Assembly: GCA_965657645.1 (NCBI GenBank)
Contig: CBFHOS010000058.1
Coordinates: 1-5,444, forward strand
Origin: CBFHOS01 sp965657645
GTDB lineage: Bacteria > Pseudomonadota > Alphaproteobacteria > Puniceispirillales > Puniceispirillaceae
Direction of reading: 5' to 3'
DNA length: 5,444 bases
This document shows positions 1 through 5,444 of the stretch, in pieces (position 1 is the stretch's first letter; every line of letters begins with the position of its first letter). The notes under the pieces are model-generated. The model was given only the letters and a program-made list of their open reading frames with translations, made no database searches and had not been told where the DNA came from. The translations under genes were made by a program, and so were the position numbers.

Positions 1-2
1 CA

Positions 3-398
3 AAGGACGTGTTCGAGGCCCCTGCAACGCAGAAGTTCTTGAACAAGCCGGGTTCAACGCCGTTTGTTGTGCCACTGTCGCAAATCAAAACAGCAATGGG
101 TGAAGGTTGGACAGTCTCTTCTGAGGATGACATGTTCCGCGGTATGGCTGTGCCGGGCGGCGACCTTGTCAATAAGAGCATGGACGAAGAGCTTGCTTAC
201 CAGTTGACCAAGTCACATATCGAAAACCTCGATAAGATCAAAGCAATGGCACCATTTATGGCGACCCTGAACTTTGGTGATGTGTCAGAAAAAGCAAACG
301 GCCTTTGCGGTGCGAACATCGTGAAGTTCCATCCGGGTGCTGTTCGCGCTTGGACCGAAGCAGGATACGAGCTTCCAGCTTGCTCACTGCCTAAATAA
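3..398 (+). CDS. TAXI-family TRAP transporter solute-binding protein, C-terminal part (5' partial)
   Basis: This is the C-terminal 131 residues of a periplasmic substrate-binding protein of the TAXI (TRAP-associated extracytoplasmic immunogenic) family. It captures a small substrate in the periplasm and hands it to the TRAP permease. The frame is open to the window edge through K-D-V-F, so the GTG at position 9 is an internal valine, not a start; signal peptide and N-terminal lobe lie outside the window. The best evidence is the ending V-K-F-H-P-G-A-V-R-A-W-T-E-A-G, which matches the HPGA-(V/I)-R-x-(W/Y)-x-E-x-G tail typical of TAXI proteins. The preceding segment with D-E-x-x-A-Y and a long helix also fits. 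A fused TRAP permease gene follows on the same strand, as expected for this family. Two cysteines (codons 306-308 and 381-383) lie 25 residues apart and could form a disulfide, which is inference. The ligand cannot be predicted. Family assignment is confident. Confidence 0.88.
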   Translation, partial: KDVFEAPATQKFLNKPGSTPFVVPLSQIKTAMGEGWTVSSEDDMFRGMAVPGGDLVNKSMDEELAYQLTKSHIENLDKIKAMAPFMATLNFGDVSEKANGLCGANIVKFHPGAVRAWTEAGYELPACSLPK

Positions 399-422
399 GG
401 CGCGTTACATAAAATCGGTATG

Positions 423-459
423 GGAGGGTGATTGAATGCGCCCTCCTTTACCTCTTTTT
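423..459 (+). terminator. Hairpin with T-rich tail after the binding-protein gene (probable terminator/attenuator)
   Basis: An 8-bp stem pairs GGAGGGTG (423-430) with CGCCCTCC (439-446), with a single G-U wobble and an 8-base loop. It is followed by TTT (447-449) and, after a short interruption, by five Ts (455-459). This resembles a Rho-independent terminator, although the T-run is broken. It starts 24 bases after the stop codon of the binding-protein gene and ends about 50 bases before the permease start. Its likely role is partial termination or 3'-end stabilisation, giving more binding protein than permease from one operon. The remaining bases of the 399-511 gap are AT-rich and may hold a secondary promoter, but I cannot define one. 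Confidence 0.65.
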
Positions 460-511
460 ATCAATGTTTTTACATCTATTCGTTTCACTCCAACACTGAT
501 GGTTTCGTAAA

Positions 512-2860
512 ATGCCAAAACAGACCCCACCACTTGCCGCACAATCCGTTAACAGACCAGTAATCGCTGATCGACTTGTTTATGTGTTTGCATTGCTTCT
601 TGTTATTGTTGGCCTAGTCAATGTGACGCCGGCGATCCCGGGTTGGGATGATCTGTGGAAGGATATGACCGGAAACGATCTTTTCAAGATCCGCCGTTTC
701 CCGACTGAATGGCTGTTTCCCATTACGTTTTTCTGGATGATGTTGATTGTCGCATTGAAACATTCTATGTGGTGGAGCTGGGCTGACAAAAGCACGGCTA
801 TTCGGCGTCTTGGTTTGTTTTTTGACGTGGCATTGGTTGTCGCGGCGGCGGCTATTTCCATTAGCTATCTTGCCGAGATTGAGGCTGTTTGCCTTGTTGA
901 TGTTATCAATGGCGATCGGGCTCGTTTGGTGGCGCAATCGCTACAGGCGGAAATTGATTTTGCCAATCTATATGGATTGCCAGCGCCAGATTCGGCCGAT
1001 GATCCGGGGTGTTTGAACTCGACCGGTAAATGGCTCATTTTGATAATGTTTGGCGCCGTGGTGACCTTCCTTGGCTACAATATCAAAGTGTGGGGATTGC
1101 CGCTTGTTCTGGTGTCCATTCTGGTTGCGTCTTACACATTCCTGACAATCCTTAACTGGTACTTCTTTGGTGCTGAGGATCAGAATAAATATCTGGTCAC
1201 CATCCTTAGTAGTGAGGAAACCCGTAGTCTGGGGGCGAGCCTTGGTCTGTTCCAAGATGCGCTGGTTAACCAATCATCGGGATTGCTGGGCCGATTTATC
1301 AATGTCCTGCTTATCCTTGTGTTCCCATACGTCATTCTTGGCGCGTTGTTTGGGCAATGCGCTGGTGGTCAATCGCTGATCAAACTGGCCTTTGCTGTCA
1401 CCCGCAAGTTGCCCGGTGGTCCGGCGCATGCGGCGATTGTGTCCTCGGCAATGTTTGGCACGATCACAGGTGGCCCCGTTGTTAACGTGCTATCGACCGG
1501 TGTTCTAACCATCCCGATGATGATCAAGCGCGGCTTTTCCAAGGTCTTTGCGGGTGGTGTAGAGGCCGCGGCGTCTTCTGGTGGTGCGATCATGCCGCCG
1601 ATCATGGGTGTTGCCGCCTTTATCATGGCGGCTCTGACTGGTGTGCCTTACCGCGAGATCATTATCGCGGCGACCATTCCTGCGTTGTTCTACTTTGCTT
1701 GTTTGTTCCTGTCGGTTGTATTCCAGGCCCGCAAACAAAAGATCGAGGCTGTTGGTGAGCTAACTGACGATATGCGTTTGAGCAACGAAGACCGCCTCCA
1801 TTTGCTACAGATCTTTGGTCCGGTTTTGCTGGTTCTGGTGTTGCTATTGACGCCAAAGGACGTGGTTGGCTGTAGCTGGATTTCGATCGCGCTTGGCGCC
1901 GTTGTTGATACTAGTGGTGGCGCTTGTGAAATCACGTCTCTTCCATGGATCATTGAACTGCTCCAGAATGCTGCTGGTGATGCTAGTGCGGCTGGCTGGT
2001 GGGCGGTTGCTCTGTTGTTGGTGTTGATGTTTGTCGACAAGAAATTCCGCACCAACCCGCTAAAGATTTTTGATGGCCTGTCAAAGGCTGGCGTAACAAT
2101 CTCTACATTGTTCCTGATGTTCATGGCGGTAACCGTTATCGATGTGTGCTTGAACTTCACCGGCCTTGCAAAATTTGTGGCTGTGGATGTGTTGGGCTTC
2201 TTAAACTCGTTTGATGTATCTGCCAGCTCGACAGTCTTCCAGCTATTCGCATTGGTATTGACCATGCTATTGGCGGTTTTGTTGGGCATGGGTATGCCCG
2301 CGGTGCCGGCCTATATTAATGTGGCTTTGTTGATGGGCCCGATGCTTGTTGGTCTTGGTTTGGCGACATTTACCGCGCATATGTTCATCTTCTACTTTGC
2401 GGTGGCATCTGCAATTACCCCGCCGGTTGCCTTGGCCGCTTTTGCCGCGTCCAGTATCACCCATGCTGATCCGATGAAGACAGGCTTTTCGGCGGTGCGT
2501 TCGGGTATTGTGATGTTCACCATTCCGTTTGTCTTTGCGCTTTATCCGGAATTATTGCTGATTGAAAAAGCGGTGATTGATCCGAATAACGGTAATTTCC
2601 TGCCGGGCTATGACGGCACTATTGATACGGGCTGGTTGGCCTTTATGATCGCGCGTATCGGTGTGGCGCTCTATTTGGTGTCTAGTGCATTGGCGGCGTT
2701 TGACCGCAAGGCTCTGGGCAGTATCGACATCGCGGTTCGCCTTATTATTGCGGTATTGATCATGGCAAAGCCTGCCGAGGTTTATGGGGTTGCCCTAGCC
2801 GCAGGTGTCGGAATAATTGCGCTACACATGGTGAGAAACCGCACACCGGCGCCTGCATAA
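512..2860 (+). CDS. TRAP transporter fused permease (DctQ-DctM type, TAXI system)
   Basis: This is a complete 782-residue inner-membrane permease in which the small (DctQ-like) and large (DctM-like) TRAP subunits are fused, as is usual for TAXI systems. It drives secondary, ion-coupled uptake of the ligand delivered by the binding protein. The N-terminal third has hydrophobic segments near residues 22-42, 66-82, 101-120, 173-190 and 196-219. The DctM core carries the family signatures: G-G-P-A-H with F-G-T-I-T-G-G-P-V-V-N-V (302-326), I-P-M-M-I-K-R-G-F (334-342), S-S-G-G-A-I-M-P-P-I-M-G-V-A-A-F (355-370), G-M-G-M-P (592-596), and H-M-F-I-F-Y-F-A-V-A-S-A-I-T-P-P-V-A-L-A (623-642). A tail of about 100 residues adds further membrane segments. 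The start is the first possible one: an in-frame TGA lies at 497-499 and TM1 would be lost with later starts. No good Shine-Dalgarno precedes it. Hydrophilic loops carry cysteine pairs C127/C167 and C454/C472. It probably forms an operon with the binding-protein gene and the sulfatase gene 54 bases downstream. Confidence 0.93.
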   Translation: MPKQTPPLAAQSVNRPVIADRLVYVFALLLVIVGLVNVTPAIPGWDDLWKDMTGNDLFKIRRFPTEWLFPITFFWMMLIVALKHSMWWSWADKSTAIRRLGLFFDVALVVAAAAISISYLAEIEAVCLVDVINGDRARLVAQSLQAEIDFANLYGLPAPDSADDPGCLNSTGKWLILIMFGAVVTFLGYNIKVWGLPLVLVSILVASYTFLTILNWYFFGAEDQNKYLVTILSSEETRSLGASLGLFQDALVNQSSGLLGRFINVLLILVFPYVILGALFGQCAGGQSLIKLAFAVTRKLPGGPAHAAIVSSAMFGTITGGPVVNVLSTGVLTIPMMIKRGFSKVFAGGVEAAASSGGAIMPPIMGVAAFIMAALTGVPYREIIIAATIPALFYFACLFLSVVFQARKQKIEAVGELTDDMRLSNEDRLHLLQIFGPVLLVLVLLLTPKDVVGCSWISIALGAVVDTSGGACEITSLPWIIELLQNAAGDASAAGWWAVALLLVLMFVDKKFRTNPLKIFDGLSKAGVTISTLFLMFMAVTVIDVCLNFTGLAKFVAVDVLGFLNSFDVSASSTVFQLFALVLTMLLAVLLGMGMPAVPAYINVALLMGPMLVGLGLATFTAHMFIFYFAVASAITPPVALAAFAASSITHADPMKTGFSAVRSGIVMFTIPFVFALYPELLLIEKAVIDPNNGNFLPGYDGTIDTGWLAFMIARIGVALYLVSSALAAFDRKALGSIDIAVRLIIAVLIMAKPAEVYGVALAAGVGIIALHMVRNRTPAPA

Positions 2861-2903
2861 CGCCGACCCGCTATAGTGAGGTATTGCAAGATAGTATTTT
2901 GAT

Positions 2904-2909
2904 AGGGGA
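2904..2909 (+). promoter_or_regulatory. Ribosome binding site of the sulfatase gene
   Basis: AGGGGA ends 5 bases before the ATG at 2915. It is the clearest Shine-Dalgarno-like site in the window and supports that start codon. It lies in the 54-base gap after the permease, in which I see no convincing terminator, consistent with co-transcription. Confidence 0.7.
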
Positions 2910-2914
2910 AACAC

Positions 2915-4498
2915 ATGACCGATAGACCTAGTTATATTCTCTTTATAACCGATCAACAGCGTTATGATCATTTAGGGTGTAACGGTCACCCCGTCTTGCA
3001 AACACCGCATATCGACGCGATGGCGGCAGAAGGTGTTAGCCATGATCGCTTTTATGTGGCCTCGCCGGTATGTATGCCCAATCGTTCCAGCTTGATGACA
3101 TGCCGGATGCCGTCTAGCCACGGCACCAGATCCCTTGGGATACCGCTATCACATGACAATGTGACATTTGTTGAATTGATGGCGGCGGCTGGCTACGACA
3201 CTTGTTTGATTGGCAAAAGCCATTTGCAAAATGTAACTAAATTCGACACCCAGATTGAACCACCCAAATATCGCGATTATATGACCGCCCCGCCGGCGGA
3301 ACTTGCCGTGTCGGTTCGTTCTGATCTGGATAATGACACCTATCAATATGAGCGCCAAGCCTATTGGGATCAGCCCGATCCGGAGGTGCCCCTCCCATTT
3401 TACGGGTTTAACGAATATATCGCGGTGACCCGCCACGGGTTCAACACTGGCGGTGATCATTTAGAATGGCTCCGGAAAAACCACCCTGAGACGGTTGCCC
3501 TTCGAGGCCGCGACAAGCAATTCGACCATGATTATACGGTCCCACAGGCAATCCGTACAAAGGTACCGGAAGAGCATTATTCAACGAGTTATATTGCCGA
3601 TCGCACGGTCGAATGGTTGGAGGCCCGAAAAGGTAATCCAAAGCCGTTTATATTGATGGTTTCGTTTCCGGACCCCCATCACCCCTTTACCCCACCCGGT
3701 AAATATTGGGATATGTACAAGCCTGAGGATATGGAAGTGCCAGCCGCCTATGATGCGGATGATTGGGATGCGCCGGAATATGTCAAAATTGCCGAACGCG
3801 CCCGCGCCGCAGATCCAAGCTTGGGGCAAATGTCAGGCTATTCAGTAGCAATTTCAAAGGAAGAGGCGTTGCAGGCAAGAGCGCTGACATGCGGCATGAT
3901 TTCCATGATTGATGACGCCGTTGGCCGGGTCCGTGAAGCCGCAACGAACGCAGGTGTTGCTGATAAAACTGTACAAATCTATACCTCTGATCACGGTGAT
4001 CATCTAGGCGAACACCGCTTGCTATTCAAAGGTACCGAGCAATATGACAGCCTCACTCATGTGCCCTTCATCTGGGCCGATCCAAAAGGACCCAAGGGCG
4101 AACGCTCTAGCGATCTAGCGCAAACACATGATATCGGAACAACGATATTAGAGCATGCAAAAATCGAGAAGTCGGTTGGCATGCAAGGGGTAGTTCTGCC
4201 GGTGTCAGGCGGGGCGGGGCGCGATGCGGCGCATATCCAATACGAGACCCAGCGCACCCAAGAAGCCTTTGGCGAGCGCCCACGCGTGCATACAATCGTC
4301 AAAGATCATTGGCGGCTTTCGCTATATCTGGGCAAATGCCAAAACGAGTTATTTGACCTTGAGAATGACCCGGGCGAAATGAAAAACCTGTGGCACAGCA
4401 CCGAACACCAAAGCATTAAGACCGATTTGCTCGAGCGTCTTGCCGAGATGGAAATGGCCGCTGTTGACCGCGTACCTCTGCCTACCTCTGAGGCGTAG
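2915..4498 (+). CDS. Type I sulfatase-family hydrolase (sulfatase / phosphonate monoester hydrolase / choline-sulfatase-like), cytoplasmic
   Basis: This complete 527-residue protein belongs to the alkaline-phosphatase-superfamily sulfatases, which hydrolyse sulfate esters, or in related clades phosphonate or phosphate monoesters. Residues 53-57 read C-M-P-N-R, matching the CxPxR motif whose Cys is oxidised to formylglycine, the catalytic nucleophile. Other expected active-site elements are D13-Q14 in the N-terminal strand (metal site), G-K-S-H (100-103), F-P-D-P-H-H-P-F (251-258), S-D-H-G-D-H-L-G-E-H (358-367; D359 and H360 as likely metal ligands) and K372 in L-F-K-G. The C-terminal E-L-F-D-L-E-N-D-P (478-486) is a standard sulfatase ending. 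The D-Q pair, rather than D-D, resembles choline sulfatases and phosphonate monoester hydrolases. The N terminus enters the first core strand directly, with no signal peptide, so the enzyme should act in the cytosol. One oddity is that the usual T-G-R after the CxPxR core is T-C-R (62-64). Its place behind a TRAP importer suggests it acts on the imported compound. Family confidence is high; the substrate is unknown. Confidence 0.92.
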   Translation: MTDRPSYILFITDQQRYDHLGCNGHPVLQTPHIDAMAAEGVSHDRFYVASPVCMPNRSSLMTCRMPSSHGTRSLGIPLSHDNVTFVELMAAAGYDTCLIGKSHLQNVTKFDTQIEPPKYRDYMTAPPAELAVSVRSDLDNDTYQYERQAYWDQPDPEVPLPFYGFNEYIAVTRHGFNTGGDHLEWLRKNHPETVALRGRDKQFDHDYTVPQAIRTKVPEEHYSTSYIADRTVEWLEARKGNPKPFILMVSFPDPHHPFTPPGKYWDMYKPEDMEVPAAYDADDWDAPEYVKIAERARAADPSLGQMSGYSVAISKEEALQARALTCGMISMIDDAVGRVREAATNAGVADKTVQIYTSDHGDHLGEHRLLFKGTEQYDSLTHVPFIWADPKGPKGERSSDLAQTHDIGTTILEHAKIEKSVGMQGVVLPVSGGAGRDAAHIQYETQRTQEAFGERPRVHTIVKDHWRLSLYLGKCQNELFDLENDPGEMKNLWHSTEHQSIKTDLLERLAEMEMAAVDRVPLPTSEA

Positions 4499-4507
4499 CG
4501 GCGATCA

Positions 4508-5444
4508 TCAATCCCATTCGATTGTGCTGACGCCAGTAAATTTGCGCATTCGTTCTAGTTCGGTGGCTAGTCGCTGGTGACGGCTGGCTGGCCATTTGGT
4601 GCCATTCTCCGGCCATAGGTTAATCACGCGCAACAATGATTTTTTGCGATCAGCCTTTACTTCTATCCGTCCGACAAAGCGGTTTCCCTCTAATATGGGA
4701 AAGACATAATAGCCCCAGACACGTTTTGCCGCGGGGACGAACATTTCCACGCGATAGTCAAATCCGAATAGGCGGGATAGGCGATTGCGGTCACGGATCG
4801 CGGGATCAAACGGATTTAATATCCGCACGCTTTAGGATGCCGGTTTTAATGCCAACAGCCGATCTTCGATATCGTTTGGGGCGATGACGGTGATCCATTC
4901 ACCGCTGGCACTTTCTATCTCGATTTCTGTGAAGGACGCTTTTGAGCGGGCACCCCATGCGGCAACCTCATCGCTGCTGACAGCGTCCCAAAATCGCTGG
5001 ATATAGCCTGCTGAACCAATGCCGAGTCGGTCCAATGCGGCAGTGCATAGCCAGTTAATCTGTTCATCATCATCAATACCGGCATTGGCGAGATTGTCAG
5101 GGAAAACCCGTTCAGCCAGATCATAATATTTGGTGAAGTTAATCCGGTGCGAGGTTGCCAGTTCACCGCTATACCAAATGTAATCCAGTGCCAGCTTGTG
5201 CGGTGGGCGTGCCCACATTTGTTTGGGGCCAGCAATCTTTGTGTCGAATGCATGCGTTGATAACGGACCTTCACTGCGGATCCGGTCTTTGATCTTGTTC
5301 CGCGCCGCTTGGTTGGGCAGGCCTTTGAACCATCCGGCGCGGTCTAGCTGTTGTTTCTTGCGGTTAAATTGACGTTGCCAATAGGGTAGAAAATCCATCG
5401 GCAGGAGTGACGCATCATGGGTGAAATGTTCGAAAATGGCACGG
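4508..5444 (-). pseudogene. YcaQ/AlkZ-like winged-helix DNA glycosylase-family gene interrupted by an in-frame stop (5' partial)
   Basis: Read on the minus strand, this is one continuous frame of 312 codons from the window edge to the TGA at 4510-4508, broken only by TAA at 4834-4832. It resembles the winged-helix family once called DUF1006 (COG3214, HTH_42), which includes the E. coli crosslink-repair glycosylase YcaQ and Streptomyces AlkZ. The first visible residues include F-E-H-F-T-H-D-A-S-L-L-P, so the ATG at 5398 is internal and the N-terminal part (including the family's catalytic Q-x-Q/Q-x-D region) is outside the window. Later come G-P-L-S in a winged-helix segment, A-L-D-Y-I-W-Y-S-G-E-L and Y-Y-D-L-A-E-R-V-F-P. 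Beyond the stop the frame resumes as I-L-N-P-F-D-P-A-I-R-D-R, L-F-G-F-D-Y-R-V-E, K-R-V-W-G-Y-Y-V-F-P-I-L-E-G and R-F-V-G-R-I-E-V-K-A-D-R, all conserved family blocks. The stop removes about 107 C-terminal residues. A GTG at 4828 could restart but has no Shine-Dalgarno. It converges on the sulfatase gene with a 9-base gap. Recent inactivation, a sequencing error and readthrough all remain possible. Confidence 0.8.
4832..4834 (-). other. In-frame TAA splitting the YcaQ-like reading frame
   Basis: The minus strand reads L-K-P-A-S, TAA, S-V-R-I-L-N-P-F-D-P in a single frame, with no insertion or deletion needed. TAA is one substitution from CAA, AAA, GAA, TCA, TTA or TAT/TAC, so a single base change explains the break. 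The stop lies in the variable linker just before the conserved P-F-D block. Genetic-code reassignment is unlikely because the two complete transporter and sulfatase genes and the binding-protein fragment end normally with TAA or TAG. Confidence 0.85.

Noticed and set aside
1690..2289. 199-codon open frame on the minus strand inside the permease gene
   Set aside because: It lies wholly antisense to a gene with clear DctM signatures. Its translation is rich in N, T and S with no recognisable domain, typical of an antisense shadow.
2861..2903. Possible promoter or terminator between permease and sulfatase genes
   Set aside because: I found neither a convincing hairpin with a T-run nor a well-spaced pair of promoter hexamers. 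The gap is short and fits co-transcription.
3988..4002. TGATCA-CGG-TGATCA repeated palindrome
   Set aside because: It falls exactly on codons for the conserved sulfatase S-D-H-G-D-H metal-site motif, so protein constraint explains it.
4475..4512. Possible bidirectional terminator between the convergent sulfatase and YcaQ-like genes
   Set aside because: Only a weak 4-bp complementarity (GCCT/AGGC) is visible, inside the sulfatase 3' end, with no T-tract on either strand.
4822..4840. A frameshift, or two independent genes, at the YcaQ-like break
   Set aside because: The frame before the TAA and the frame after it are identical, so no frameshift is needed. The downstream GTG at 4828 has no Shine-Dalgarno, and the downstream part alone is only the C-terminal third of the family.
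4636..4887. 83-codon plus-strand frame opposite the YcaQ-like C-terminal region
   Set aside because: It overlaps conserved minus-strand coding blocks and has no recognisable domain or ribosome binding site.
4915..5274. 119-codon minus-strand frame overlapping the YcaQ-like gene
   Set aside because: It is offset from the frame that carries the conserved YcaQ/AlkZ blocks, and its own translation shows no family features.
5396..5398. ATG as the start of the minus-strand gene
   Set aside because: The same frame stays open upstream to the window edge and encodes the conserved E-H-F-T-H-D-A-S-L-L-P block, so this Met is internal.

Overview
The window looks like chromosomal DNA from an alphaproteobacterium, probably marine. 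The base composition is near balanced by eye, a TAXI-type TRAP transporter is present, and a cytosolic type I sulfatase sits next to it. This combination is common in marine alphaproteobacteria such as roseobacters and SAR116-like lineages. The taxonomic placement is inference; no rRNA or other marker gene is present.

Layout. Positions 3-398 (+) are the 3' end of a TAXI-family TRAP solute-binding protein whose 5' part lies outside the window. A 113-base gap follows, holding a GC-rich hairpin with a trailing T-rich stretch. Positions 512-2860 (+) encode a complete fused TRAP permease (DctQ-like plus DctM-like, 782 aa). After 54 bases with a clear ribosome binding site, 2915-4498 (+) encodes a complete sulfatase/phosphonate-monoesterase-family hydrolase (527 aa) with a CxPxR formylglycine motif. 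Only 9 bases further, on the opposite strand and converging, lies a YcaQ/AlkZ-like winged-helix DNA glycosylase-family gene (4508-5444, 5' end outside the window). It is broken by a single in-frame TAA at 4832-4834.

How the genes work together. The binding protein and fused permease form a complete two-gene TAXI TRAP importer. The sulfatase has no signal peptide, so it probably acts in the cytoplasm. The simplest reading is a small uptake-and-hydrolysis module: the importer brings in an organic sulfate (or phosphonate/phosphate ester) and the hydrolase removes the sulfate group. The true substrate cannot be read from the sequence. The hairpin after the binding-protein gene probably keeps that gene's transcript in excess over the membrane components. 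The YcaQ-like gene is unrelated by strand and function.

The points most worth a second look are the lone nonsense codon inside an otherwise well-conserved YcaQ-like frame, the transporter-sulfatase pairing, and the Gly-to-Cys change in the sulfatase signature (TGR to TCR). I see no mobile element, CRISPR array, tRNA or rRNA.
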